From: Streptomyces sp. NBC_01775
GTDB taxonomy: Bacteria > Actinomycetota > Actinomycetes > Streptomycetales > Streptomycetaceae
Direction of reading: 5' to 3'
DNA length: 64,000 bases
Assembly (NCBI RefSeq): GCF_035917675.1
Contig: NZ_CP109104.1
Location: forward strand, 372,001-436,000
The notes under the pieces were generated by a model. It saw only the letters and a list, made by a program, of their open reading frames with translations. It did not search any database and was not told where the DNA came from. The position numbers and the translations under genes were made by a program. Shown here in pieces: positions 18,901 through 26,853 of this stretch (positions are counted from its first letter, which is position 1; each line of letters begins with the position of its first letter).

Positions 18901-19232
18901 AGTGGATGTACCAGAACATCGCCGGTATCGCGCCCGCCGAGCCCGGCTTCCGCAAGATCACGGTCAGACCCCGGCCGGGCGGCGGTGTGCGCCGGGCAGC
19001 GGGGCGGTTCGCCTCCCCCTACGGCACCGTCAGCACGCGCTGGGCACAGGGCGCTGACGGCGGGTTCACGCTCGATGTGACGGTCCCGGTCAACACCACG
19101 GCCGAGGTGTGGGTGCCCGCGAAGCGGCGAGGTCAAGTGGCACAGGAGGGGGCGGAGTTCCTGCGCCTGGAGGAGGGCCGCGCCGTCTTCACCATGGGCT
19201 CGGGATCGTGCCGCTTCAGCGTCGAGGGCTGA
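15990..19232 (+). CDS. Secreted alpha-L-rhamnosidase, GH78
   Basis: A 1080-residue extracellular enzyme that would release terminal L-rhamnose from plant glycosides or polysaccharides. The N-terminus (MISRRRLIVTATATATAAG) looks like a Tat-type signal peptide. An N-terminal Ig-like domain (VENTTTEYAHRPLGLD, PRPRLSWTL) is followed by carbohydrate-binding beta domains with WHAGWITAP and SWVWFP. The catalytic (alpha/alpha)6 barrel starts near residue 640. The probable acid is Glu678 in DTPARDERLGW, and the probable base is Glu942 in TTMWERWDS; both are conserved in GH78. A C-terminal beta domain ends the protein. Start GTG 15990 has GGAGG at 15980-15984. It feeds the adjacent importer and is under the same inferred operator. 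Confidence 0.93.
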   Translation: MISRRRLIVTATATATAAGASTAAQALPAPSTVAKMSTAKDAAAGLRVENTTTEYAHRPLGLDVPRPRLSWTLSSGARNQKQTAYRVRVATSEDKLASPDVWDSGKRASGRSVLVPYEGPAPRPCTRYHWSVRVWDKHGRPSPWSEPTWWETGPLGEDRWHAGWITAPPRSVAPPSLEGASWVWFPDGGDAGQVPAGTRYFRGTFEARGDSTRARLVITADDGFTAWVNGAEVTAREAVGTQKSWGHPARAEVTAQLREGGNVLAVAATNAGAGPAGLLAVLELTAGGGTTRLTTGTEGWRTTDGRPDGEAWRSPGYDDSAWRQVREVAAWGADPWGKVAAQQSPALLRRSFRLPRKPVAGARLYASALGLYEARLNGAKVGDDQLTPGWTDYTKRVAYQAYDVTEAVRAGENALAVTLAPGWYAGNIAWFGQHVYGEHPALLAQLEVTYRDGSTERVVSDGKWRASTGPLLTADMMMGEEYDARAEQRGWDEPGFDDAGWQECAALPGKAPEVVAMTDAPTRVMKEIRPVDVKEVRPGVHLFDLGQNMVGSVRLKVEGKAGQRVTLRHGEVLDKDGSLYTANLRTARPVDTYTLAGGGTETFEPRFTFHGFRYVEISGYPGTPSKASVTGRVMHTSAPFTMDFSTDDPMLNQLHSNITWGQRGNFLSVPTDTPARDERLGWSGDINVFAPTAAYVMESARFLTKWLQDLRDGQGTEGDRRGAYPNVAPALGSVGEGVAGWGDAGVTVPWSLHQAYGDVRVLEENWEAMRAWIAYLEQHSDELLRPAEGYGDWLNVEDETPKDVIGTACFAYVTDLVARTAALLEKEAQPYESLLKRIKSAFNAAYVSAEGRIKGDTQTAYVLALSMDLLPSAALRRAAADRLVELIEAKEGHLSTGFLGTPRLLPALAENGHTEVAHRMLHQKTFPSWGYQIGKGATTMWERWDSIKPDGSFQDVGMNSFNHYAYGSVGQWMYQNIAGIAPAEPGFRKITVRPRPGGGVRRAAGRFASPYGTVSTRWAQGADGGFTLDVTVPVNTTAEVWVPAKRRGQVAQEGAEFLRLEEGRAVFTMGSGSCRFSVEG

Positions 19233-19410
19233 GGGACGGTCTGCCGCCCCCGCGTGGAAGCGGCTGTCGCCCTGAGCGGGCGGGCCCGCCGCCCCGGGGG
19301 CGGGGACGGAACTGCCGGCCCGGGGCGGCGGCGAGGCTGTTGTCCCGGCGGGGGCGGGGGCTCTCGTCCTGGGCGGGGGCGGGGCTCAACAACCCCTCCC
19401 CCGCTGCCTC
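19233..19410. other. GC-rich intergenic stretch after the rhamnosidase gene
   Basis: This stretch is packed with G and C runs (for example around 19283-19310 and 19330-19385) that can pair with each other, so it probably contains the rhamnosidase terminator. No convincing gene is present. The rhaI promoter begins directly after it. Confidence 0.4.
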
Positions 19411-19469
19411 TTGACGCCTGCGGCGACACCGGCTTAGTTTCGGCCCGAACCCGACCTTGAATCGTTTCA
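19411..19469 (+). promoter_or_regulatory. Promoter and LacI-type operator of the rhaI operon
   Basis: The -35 is TTGACG (19411-19416); the -10 is TAGTTT (19435-19440) after 18 bases. The operator TGAATCGTTTCA (19458-19469) begins 17 bases after the -10 and is the best-formed copy of the three. A leader of roughly 100 bases separates it from the rhaI start; it contains a tandem GTCAGACC (19515-19532) of unknown meaning. Confidence 0.72.
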
Positions 19470-19551
19470 TGACCGCCTCGCCACTTCTCTTTGCTTATCC
19501 GTTCGACCCTCGCGTCAGACCTGGTCAGACCCCGTCAGTTCTAGGAGCCGT

Positions 19552-20763
19552 ATGCCAGAGCAGAACCTCGCGGCCGTGAAGTCCGCGCTCAGCGAACAGC
19601 GGATCGAGACGCCGTCGTGGGCGTACGGCAATTCCGGCACGCGCTTCAAGGTGTTCGCCCAGCCCGGGGTGCCGCGCACCGTGCGGGAGAAGCTGGATGA
19701 CGCCGCGCGGGTGCACCGTCACACCGGAGCGGCGCCCACCGTCGCGCTGCACATCCCCTGGGACCTCGTCGAGGGGCCCGGCGCCTACGCCTCGCTGGCG
19801 TCCTACGCCGAAGAGCGCGGACTGCGGCTGGGCACGGTGAACGCCAACGTCTTCCAGGAGGACGCCTACAAACTGGGCTCGGTCACCAACCCCGACCCGT
19901 CGGTGCGGCGCAAGGCGCTGGACCACCTCATGGAGTGCGTCGACATCATGGACGCGACCGGCTCCCGCGATCTGAAACTCTGGTTCTCCGACGGCACCAA
20001 CTACCCGGGGCAGGACGACCTGCGCACCCGCCAGGACCGGCTCACGGAGGCACTGGAGGCGGTCTACGAGCGGCTGGGCTCCGGGCAGCGCCTCGTGCTG
20101 GAGTACAAGCTGTTCGAGCCCGCCTTCTACGCGACGGACGTGCCCGACTGGGGCACCTCCTACGCGCACTGCCTCAAGCTGGGCCCCAAGGCAGTGGTGT
20201 GCGTGGACACCGGTCATCACGCGCCGGGCACCAACATCGAGTTCATCGTCGCGTTCCTGCTGCGCGAGGGGAAGCTGGGCGCGTTCGACTTCAACTCCCG
20301 CTTCTACGCGGACGACGACCTGATGGCCGGCGCCGCCGATCCCTTCCAGCTCTTCCGGATCCTGTACGAGGTGCGTGTGGGAGGCGGACTCGAAGGCACC
20401 CCGGAGAACGCCTCGCAGGGCGAGGAAGGGCCCGGTATCGCATTCATGCTCGACCAGTGCCACAACATCGAACCCAAGATTCCAGCCATCATCCGGTCGG
20501 TGATGAACGTGCAGGAGGCCACGGCCAAGGCCCTGCTGGTGGACCGCGAAGCCCTCGCCCAGGCACAGCAGGCGGGCGACGTCCTCGGAGCCAACGGCGT
20601 GCTCATGGACGCGTACCACACGGACGTAAGGCCCTTGCTGGCCGAGGTGCGCGAGGAGATGGGCGCCGACCGCGATCCCATGGCGGCTTACGCGGCATCC
20701 GGTTGGGCGGAGACGATCGTGAGCGAGCGCGTCGGAGGACAGCAGGCGGGGTGGGGAGCGTGA
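19552..20763 (+). CDS. rhaI: L-rhamnose isomerase (RhaI type)
   Basis: A 403-residue metal-dependent aldose-ketose isomerase that converts L-rhamnose to L-rhamnulose in the cytoplasm. It has the TIM-barrel pattern of the Pseudomonas-type RhaI rather than the E. coli RhaA. Diagnostic stretches are SWAYGNSGTRFKVFAQPG at the start, LKLWFSDGTNYPGQDD near 145, LEYKLFEPAFYATDVPDWG near 185, CVDTGHHAPGTNIEFI near 225 and FDFNSRFYADDDL near 248. The Glu, Asp and His residues expected to bind the metal lie in these blocks. It is the first gene of the plus-strand catabolic operon and overlaps rhaEW in a GTGA junction. Confidence 0.93.
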   Translation: MPEQNLAAVKSALSEQRIETPSWAYGNSGTRFKVFAQPGVPRTVREKLDDAARVHRHTGAAPTVALHIPWDLVEGPGAYASLASYAEERGLRLGTVNANVFQEDAYKLGSVTNPDPSVRRKALDHLMECVDIMDATGSRDLKLWFSDGTNYPGQDDLRTRQDRLTEALEAVYERLGSGQRLVLEYKLFEPAFYATDVPDWGTSYAHCLKLGPKAVVCVDTGHHAPGTNIEFIVAFLLREGKLGAFDFNSRFYADDDLMAGAADPFQLFRILYEVRVGGGLEGTPENASQGEEGPGIAFMLDQCHNIEPKIPAIIRSVMNVQEATAKALLVDREALAQAQQAGDVLGANGVLMDAYHTDVRPLLAEVREEMGADRDPMAAYAASGWAETIVSERVGGQQAGWGA

Positions 20764-22904
20764 GCGCGCGGGATCAGCGAGGTGACGGGCCCGGGAGCCC
20801 GCAGGAGGGGGCGGAGAACCGCCCGCGGGACGGCGCGGAGCACCGGCAGAGCAGCCCGAGGGAGGCCGGGGAGCACCCCGGGGTCGCCGCGCTGCTGGCG
20901 CGTTCGCACCGGCTCGGGGCCGATCCGCGCAACACCAACTACGCGGGCGGCAACACCTCGGCCAAGGGCACGGCCACCGACCCCGTCACGGGCGAGGGTG
21001 TCGAGCTGATGTGGGTCAAGGGCTCGGGCGGCGATCTGGGCACCCTCCGGCCCGAAGGCCTGGCCGCGCTGCGCCTGGACCGGCTGCGCGCCTTGACCGG
21101 CGTGTATCCGGGTGTCGAGCGCGAGGACGAGATGGTGGCCGCCTTCGACTACTGCCTGCACGGCAAGGGCGGGGCCGCGCCTTCCATCGACACCGCCATG
21201 CACGGACTGGTGCGGGTCGCGCACGTGGACCACCTGCATCCCGACTCGGGCATCGCGCTCGCCTGCGCGGCCGACGGGGAGAAGCTCACCAGGGAGTGCT
21301 TCGGCGACAGCGTCGCGTGGATCCCCTGGCGGCGCCCCGGCTTCCAGCTCGGCCTGGACATCGCGGCGGTGCGCGAGGCCCGTCCGGAGGCGATCGGCTG
21401 CGTCCTGGGCGGCCACGGCATCACCGCCTGGGGCGACACCAGCGAGGAGTGCGAGCGCAACTCGCTGCACATCATCCGGGCCGCCGAGCGCTTCCTCGAA
21501 GAGCGGGGCGACGCCGAGCCGTTCGGGCCCGTGCGGGAGGGCTTCGGGCCGCTGCCCGAGGACGAGCGGAGGGAGCGGGCCGCCGCGCTGGCCCCGCTGG
21601 TGCGCGGCCTCGTCTCACGCGACCGCGCCCAGGTCGGGCACTACGACGACGCGCCGGAGGTGCTGGACTTCCTCTCGCACGACGAGCACCCCCGGCTGGC
21701 CGCGCTGGGCACCTCCTGCCCCGACCACTTCCTGCGCACCAAGGTCAGGCCGCTGGTCCTCGACCTGCCCGCGCGGGCCCCGCTGGAGGACGCGGTGGCC
21801 CGGCTGAAGGAGCTGCACGAGGAGTACCGCGCGGACTACCGGGCCTACTACGAACGGCACGCCGACGCGTCCTCTCCCCCGATGCGCGGGGCGGACCCGG
21901 CGATCGTGCTGGTGCCGGGCGTGGGCATGTTCAGCTTCGGCAAGGACAAGCAGACCGCGCGGGTGGCCGGCGAGTTCTACCGCAACGCGATCCAGGTCAT
22001 GCGCGGCGCGGAGGCCGTCTCCTCGTACGCGCCGATCGAGGAGTCGGAGAAGTTCCGCATCGAGTACTGGGAGCTGGAGGAGGCCAAGCTGCGCCGGATG
22101 CCCCCGCCCAAGCCGCTGGCCACCCGCATCGCGCTGGTCACGGGCGCGGGCTCGGGGATCGGCCGTGCGATCGCCCGCCGGCTGGCCGCCGAGGGCGCCT
22201 GCGTGGTGGTGGCCGACGTGAACGGGGCGAGCGCGCGAGAGGTCGCCGGGGAGCTGGGCGGGCCCGACCACGCCGTTCCCGTGACGGTGGACGTCACCAG
22301 CGAGGAGCAGATCGCGGCGGCCTTCCGGGCGGCGGTGCTGGCCTTTGGCGGGGTGGACCTGGTGGTCAACAACGCCGGGATCTCCGTCTCCAAGCCGCTC
22401 GCGGAGACCACGGCCGAGGACTGGGACCGGCAGCATTCGATCATGGCCCGGGGATCCTTCCTCGTCTCGCGCGAGGCGGCCAGGGTGATGGGCGAGCAGG
22501 ACATGGGCGGCGATCTGCTCTACATCGCCTCCAAGAACGGCGTGTTCGCCGGACCCAACAACGTGGCCTACGGCGCCGCGAAGGCCGACCAGGCGCACCA
22601 GGTGCGGCTGCTCGCGGCTGAGCTGGGCGCGTCGGGCATCCGGGTCAACGGGGTCAATCCGGACGGCGTGGTGCGCGGTTCGGGCATCTTCGCCGGAGGC
22701 TGGGGCGCACAGCGTGCCGCCGTCTATGGCGTGCCGGAGGAAGAGCTGGGAAAGTTCTACGCGCGGCGGACCCTGCTGGGACGCGAGGTGCTGCCGGAGC
22801 ATGTCGCCAATGCGGTCTTCGCCCTGACCGGCGGGGACCTCAGCCATACGACGGGGCTGCACATCCCGGTCGACGCGGGCGTGGCGGCGGCTTTCCTGCG
22901 CTGA
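20760..22904 (+). CDS. rhaEW: Bifunctional rhamnulose-1-phosphate aldolase / L-lactaldehyde dehydrogenase
   Basis: A 714-residue fusion. The N-terminal class II aldolase domain splits rhamnulose-1-phosphate into DHAP and L-lactaldehyde. The C-terminal short-chain dehydrogenase oxidises the lactaldehyde, probably to lactate. Aldolase features are NTNYAGGNTSAKG near residue 60, the metal-binding HVDHLHPDS near 160 and GGHGITAWG near 220. The dehydrogenase begins near residue 455 with the NAD motif ALVTGAGSGIGRAIARRL. NNAGIS follows, and YGAAKADQ carries the catalytic Tyr and Lys. Start GTG 20760 overlaps rhaI by four bases. About 45 N-terminal residues before the aldolase fold are low-complexity and may be dispensable. 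This two-domain architecture is known from bacterial rhamnose pathways. Confidence 0.93.
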   Translation: MSARDQRGDGPGSPQEGAENRPRDGAEHRQSSPREAGEHPGVAALLARSHRLGADPRNTNYAGGNTSAKGTATDPVTGEGVELMWVKGSGGDLGTLRPEGLAALRLDRLRALTGVYPGVEREDEMVAAFDYCLHGKGGAAPSIDTAMHGLVRVAHVDHLHPDSGIALACAADGEKLTRECFGDSVAWIPWRRPGFQLGLDIAAVREARPEAIGCVLGGHGITAWGDTSEECERNSLHIIRAAERFLEERGDAEPFGPVREGFGPLPEDERRERAAALAPLVRGLVSRDRAQVGHYDDAPEVLDFLSHDEHPRLAALGTSCPDHFLRTKVRPLVLDLPARAPLEDAVARLKELHEEYRADYRAYYERHADASSPPMRGADPAIVLVPGVGMFSFGKDKQTARVAGEFYRNAIQVMRGAEAVSSYAPIEESEKFRIEYWELEEAKLRRMPPPKPLATRIALVTGAGSGIGRAIARRLAAEGACVVVADVNGASAREVAGELGGPDHAVPVTVDVTSEEQIAAAFRAAVLAFGGVDLVVNNAGISVSKPLAETTAEDWDRQHSIMARGSFLVSREAARVMGEQDMGGDLLYIASKNGVFAGPNNVAYGAAKADQAHQVRLLAAELGASGIRVNGVNPDGVVRGSGIFAGGWGAQRAAVYGVPEEELGKFYARRTLLGREVLPEHVANAVFALTGGDLSHTTGLHIPVDAGVAAAFLR

Positions 22905-22939
22905 GCGGCGCGCCGCACCGTACCGTCACGCCACCCCCT

Positions 22940-22978
22940 CCGGTGGCGGGCCGAGCCGTGGGGGCCGCCCGCCACCGG
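22940..22978 (+). terminator. Hairpin in the rhaEW-rhaB gap
   Basis: Twelve-base arms 22940-22951 and 22967-22978 are exact reverse complements around a 15-base loop. It sits in the only sizeable gap (171 bases) of an otherwise overlapping operon. It may be a partial terminator or RNA-processing signal that lowers expression of the distal rhaB-lutABC part. No separate promoter or rhamnose operator was seen after it. Confidence 0.5.
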
Positions 22979-23075
22979 TCGCCCCTCCCCTCCCCCCTCG
23001 CGACCGCCACCCGCCCGGTCGGCGGCGTCCGTGTTCGCCACTCGCCTGCCCCATCCGCACGACATGAGGTTCACC

Positions 23076-24605
23076 ATGCCGCCTTCCGGCCCTGGCCCGT
23101 CCGCCGCCACGGGCGCGTTCGCCGCCGTAGACCTGGGCGCGTCCAGCGGGCGCGTCATCCTCGGCCGTCCCGCCGACGGCAAGCTCGCCCTGGAGGAGGT
23201 CCACCGCTTCGAGAACCGCCCTGTCCGGGTACACGGCACGCTGCACTGGGACATCCTCGGGCTCTACCGGGGAGTGCTGGACGGGCTGCGCGCCGCCGGC
23301 GCGGCGGCGGGCACGGCGCCCGGGCAGCTCGCCTCCGCGGGTATCGACTCCTGGGGCGTCGACTACGGCCTGCTGGACGCGGACGGCGCGCTGCTGGGCA
23401 ATCCCGTGCACTACCGGGACGCGCGTACGGAGGGGATGGAGGCCGAGGTCGACAAGCTCCTGCCCGCGCGGGAGCTGTACGGGTACACGGGTCTACAGCA
23501 CCTGCCGATCAACACCCTGTACCAGCTGGCCGCCGCCCGTGGCTCCCGTCGGCTGGAATCGGCGCACCGGATGCTGCTCACGCCCGACCTGATCTCCTAC
23601 TGGCTGACCGGACAGAGCGGCACGGAGATCACCATCGCCTCCACCACCCAGCTGATCGACCCCCGGGCCCGCACCTGGGCGCGCCCGGTGGCCGAGGCGG
23701 TCGGCCTCGATCTGTCGCTGTTCCCCGCGCTGCGCTCGCCCGGCGACCCCGCAGGGGTCCTGTTGCCCGAAGTGCTGGCCGAGACGGGCCTGGAGGGGCC
23801 TTTGCCGGTCACCGCCGTAGGAGCGCACGACACCGCGTCGGCTGTCGCCGGGGTGCCCGCGACGGGGAGCAGGTTCGCCTACATCGCCACCGGCACCTGG
23901 TCGCTGGCCGGGGTCGAGCTGGATGCCCCCGTGCTCAGCGAGGAGAGCAGGCTGGCGAACTTCACCAACGAGCTGGGCGTGGACGGCACCGTGCGCTATC
24001 TGCGCAACATCATGGGCCTGTGGCTGCTCCAGGAGTGCCTGCGCACCTGGGAGGCGGAGGGCGGCCCGCACGGCCTGGAGGCGCTGCTGGAGGGCGCCGC
24101 GCGGATGCCCGGACTGCGTTCGGTCGTCGACGCGGGAAGCGCGGAGTTCCTGGCGCCGGACCGGATGCCCGAGCGGATCGCCGAGGCGTGCCGCCGGACG
24201 GGCCAGCCGGAGCCGCGCGACCCGGCGGAGACGGTCCGCTGTGTCCTGGACTCCCTCGCGCTGGCGCACCGGCAGGCGGTACTCGACGCACGGCGGCTGT
24301 CGGGCCAGGAGGTGGAGACGGTGCATGTCGTGGGCGGCGGGGCGCGCAACGCGCTGCTGTGCCAGCTGACGGCCGACGCCTGCGGCCTGCCGGTGGTCGC
24401 GGGCCCGGTGGAGGCGGCGGCGTACGGGAACGTGCTGGTCCAGGCACGTACGGCCGGGGCGGTGAACGGGCCGCTGGCCGCGCTCCGGGGCCTGGTGCGC
24501 GACAGCCTGCGGCTGCGACAGTATGCCCCGACGGGTGATCACACGTCCTGGGAGCGGGCCGCCGCCCGCGTCCGTGAGCACGGGAAGGAGGCGGCGTGCG
24601 CGTAG
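23076..24605 (+). CDS. rhaB: Rhamnulokinase
   Basis: A 509-residue FGGY-family sugar kinase that phosphorylates L-rhamnulose to L-rhamnulose-1-phosphate. The ATPase-fold motifs are present: AAVDLGASSGRVIL at the N-terminus (phosphate 1), AGIDSWGVDYGLLD near residue 90 with the catalytic Asp region, IATGTWSLAGVEL near 275 (phosphate 2) and VVGGGARNALLCQL near 425 (adenosine). Start ATG 23076 is favoured by GAGG at 23067-23070; ATG 23064 is an alternative. Its 3' end overlaps lutA by ten bases. In the pathway it acts between rhaI and rhaEW, although the gene lies downstream of both. Confidence 0.92.
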   Translation: MPPSGPGPSAATGAFAAVDLGASSGRVILGRPADGKLALEEVHRFENRPVRVHGTLHWDILGLYRGVLDGLRAAGAAAGTAPGQLASAGIDSWGVDYGLLDADGALLGNPVHYRDARTEGMEAEVDKLLPARELYGYTGLQHLPINTLYQLAAARGSRRLESAHRMLLTPDLISYWLTGQSGTEITIASTTQLIDPRARTWARPVAEAVGLDLSLFPALRSPGDPAGVLLPEVLAETGLEGPLPVTAVGAHDTASAVAGVPATGSRFAYIATGTWSLAGVELDAPVLSEESRLANFTNELGVDGTVRYLRNIMGLWLLQECLRTWEAEGGPHGLEALLEGAARMPGLRSVVDAGSAEFLAPDRMPERIAEACRRTGQPEPRDPAETVRCVLDSLALAHRQAVLDARRLSGQEVETVHVVGGGARNALLCQLTADACGLPVVAGPVEAAAYGNVLVQARTAGAVNGPLAALRGLVRDSLRLRQYAPTGDHTSWERAAARVREHGKEAACA

Positions 24606-25348
24606 CGCTCTTCGTCACCTGCGTCAACGACGCGCTCTATCCGCGCACGGGCCGGGCCGTGGTGAGGCTGCTGGAGCGGCTGGGCGTCGAGGTGGACTTC
24701 CCCGAGGCCCAGTCCTGCTGTGGGCAGCCACAGTTCAACACGGGATACCGGCACGCGACCGAGCCGCTGGTCCACCGCTACGCCGCCGCGTTCGAGGGCT
24801 ACGACCACATCGTCGTACCCTCCGGTTCGTGCGCCGCGATGGTGCGGGACAACTACCCGCGCATCGGGGCGAAGGCGGCAGCCGAGGGCCGGGGCGGAGC
24901 GCTGAGGGCGGCGGCGGAGCGGATGGTTCCGCGTACCTACGAGCTGACCGAGTTCCTGGTCGACGTGCTGGGCGTCACCGATGTCGGCGCGTACTACCCG
25001 CACACGGTCACCTACCACCCCACCTGTCACGGCCTGCGGATGCTGGGCCTGGGCGAGCGGCCCAGGCGGCTGCTGGAGCGGGTCAAGGGGCTGGAGCTGC
25101 GGGAGCTGGAGGGCGCCGAGGAGTGCTGCGGGTTCGGCGGCACCTTCGCCGTCAAGAACGCGGCAGTCTCGGCGGCGATGGGCGCCGACAAGGCCCGGCA
25201 CATCGAGGAGACCGGCGCCGGCGCGGTGTGCACGCTCGACAACTCCTGCCTGATGCACATCGGCGGGACCCTCTCGCGCGCCGGCTCCACGGTGCGTCCC
25301 GTCCATCTGGCGGAGATCCTGGCGAGCACCGAGGAGGCACCTCTGTGA
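24596..25348 (+). CDS. lutA: L-lactate oxidation protein LutA (Fe-S oxidoreductase subunit)
   Basis: A 250-residue protein with two cysteine-rich CCG domains that bind iron-sulfur or heterodisulfide-type centres. The first ends in AQSCCGQPQFNTGY near residue 45; the second has CHGLRMLGL near 145 and EECCGFGGTFAVK near 180. LutA works with LutB and LutC to oxidise L-lactate to pyruvate. Start GTG 24596 is preceded by a strong GGAAGGAGG. It overlaps rhaB by ten bases and lutB by a GTGA junction. Placing lactate oxidation directly behind rhamnose catabolism fits the lactate made by RhaEW. Confidence 0.9.
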   Translation: MRVALFVTCVNDALYPRTGRAVVRLLERLGVEVDFPEAQSCCGQPQFNTGYRHATEPLVHRYAAAFEGYDHIVVPSGSCAAMVRDNYPRIGAKAAAEGRGGALRAAAERMVPRTYELTEFLVDVLGVTDVGAYYPHTVTYHPTCHGLRMLGLGERPRRLLERVKGLELRELEGAEECCGFGGTFAVKNAAVSAAMGADKARHIEETGAGAVCTLDNSCLMHIGGTLSRAGSTVRPVHLAEILASTEEAPL

Positions 25349-26853
25349 GCACCGTGACCTATCTGGGGATGCCGCCCTTCCCGCAGGCCGCCGAGATCTC
25401 CACCAAGGACGAGCGGCTGCGCGGCAATCTGCGCCACGCCACGCACACCATCCGCGACAAACGGGCCAAGGCCGTGGCCGAGCTGACGGACTGGTCCGCG
25501 CTGCGCTCGGCCGGCGCGCGCGTCAAGGACCACACGCTGCGCCACCTCGACCACTATCTGGAGCAGTTGGAGGAGGCCGTCACGGCGGCGGGCGGCACCG
25601 TGCACTGGGCCGCCGACGCCGAGGAGGCCAACCGGATCGTCACCCGGCTGGTGCGCGAGACCGGCGAGCGCGAGGTCGTCAAGGTCAAGTCCATGGCCAC
25701 CCAGGAGATCGGCCTCAACGAGGCGCTGGAGCGGGCCGGGATCTCCGCGTACGAGACCGACCTGGCCGAGCTGATCGTGCAGCTCGGTGAGGACCATCCG
25801 TCCCACATCCTGGTCCCGGCCATCCACCGCAACCGGGGGGAGATCCGCGAAATCTTCCGCACCCGGATGGAACGTTGGGGACGCGCCGCACCGGAGGGTC
25901 TCACCGACGACCCCGCCGACCTGGCGGAGGCGGCGCGGCTGCATCTGCGGGAGAAGTTCCTCAACGCCAAGGTGGGAGTGTCCGGCGCGAACTTCATGGT
26001 GGCCGAGAGCGGCACTCTGGTCGTCGTCGAGTCCGAGGGCAACGGCCGGATGTGTCTGACGCTGCCCGAGACGCTGATCTCGGTCGTGGGCGTCGAGAAG
26101 GTCGTGCCCACCTGGCGCGATCTGGAGGTCTTCCTCCAACTGCTGCCGCGCTCCTCGACGGCCGAGCGGATGAACCCCTACACCTCGACCTGGACCGGCA
26201 CCACCGAGGGCGACGGCCCCCGCCGCTTCCATCTGGTACTGCTCGACAACGGCCGCACCGACACCCTCGCCGACCAGGTGGGCCGCCAGGCGCTGCGCTG
26301 CATCCGGTGCTCGGCCTGTCTCAACGTCTGCCCGGTCTACGAGCGCGCCGGAGGGCACGCCTACGGGTCCCCCTATCCGGGGCCGATCGGGGCGATCCTG
26401 ACCCCGCAGCTGGACAGCATGGAGACCGAGCTGGACGCTTCGCTGCCGTACGCCTCCTCGCTGTGCGGTGCCTGCTACGAGGTCTGCCCGGTGGCCATCG
26501 ACATCCCCGAGGTCCTGGTGCATCTGCGCGAGCGGGTGGTGCAGGGCGGGACCGTCACCGTGCGCGGGCAGCGCACGACCGTGAAGCCCGCCAGGGGCCA
26601 CGCCGCCGAACGGGCCGCGATGCGCGCGGCGGCCTGGACCTTCGACCATCCGGGCGTGCTGCGCGCCGGGGGACGGCTCGCGTCGCGTGCCCGCCGGATG
26701 GTGCCGCGCAGGCTGCCGGGGCCGGGCAGCGCCTGGACGGACACCAGGGACCTCCCGGAGGTGCCGCCGGAGTCCTTCCGCGACTGGTGGCGCCGTACCA
26801 GAGGCCCGGGAACGGGCAGCGGATCCGCGAGGCGCGAGGGAGACGTCAGGTGA
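25345..26853 (+). CDS. lutB: L-lactate oxidation protein LutB (iron-sulfur subunit)
   Basis: A 502-residue LutB-type protein. The N-terminal part is the LUD fold shared with LutC (VKVKSMATQEIGLNEALE near residue 115, VGVSGANFMVAESGTLVVVES near 210). Two cysteine clusters for [4Fe-4S] centres follow: CIRCSACLNVCPVYE near residue 320 and CGACYEVCPVAIDIPE near 375. A basic C-terminal part with two Arg-rich stretches ends the protein. Start GTG 25345 lies in a GTGA overlap with lutA; the stop overlaps lutC in the same way, implying coupled, roughly equal synthesis of the three subunits. Confidence 0.92.
   Translation: MSTVTYLGMPPFPQAAEISTKDERLRGNLRHATHTIRDKRAKAVAELTDWSALRSAGARVKDHTLRHLDHYLEQLEEAVTAAGGTVHWAADAEEANRIVTRLVRETGEREVVKVKSMATQEIGLNEALERAGISAYETDLAELIVQLGEDHPSHILVPAIHRNRGEIREIFRTRMERWGRAAPEGLTDDPADLAEAARLHLREKFLNAKVGVSGANFMVAESGTLVVVESEGNGRMCLTLPETLISVVGVEKVVPTWRDLEVFLQLLPRSSTAERMNPYTSTWTGTTEGDGPRRFHLVLLDNGRTDTLADQVGRQALRCIRCSACLNVCPVYERAGGHAYGSPYPGPIGAILTPQLDSMETELDASLPYASSLCGACYEVCPVAIDIPEVLVHLRERVVQGGTVTVRGQRTTVKPARGHAAERAAMRAAAWTFDHPGVLRAGGRLASRARRMVPRRLPGPGSAWTDTRDLPEVPPESFRDWWRRTRGPGTGSGSARREGDVR

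Noticed and set aside
19515..19532. Tandem GTCAGACC before rhaI as a DasR-like or other operator
   Set aside because: The TGGTC/GACC parts look DasR-like, but the spacing is one base short of the operator pattern. The rhamnose operator at 19458 explains regulation better.
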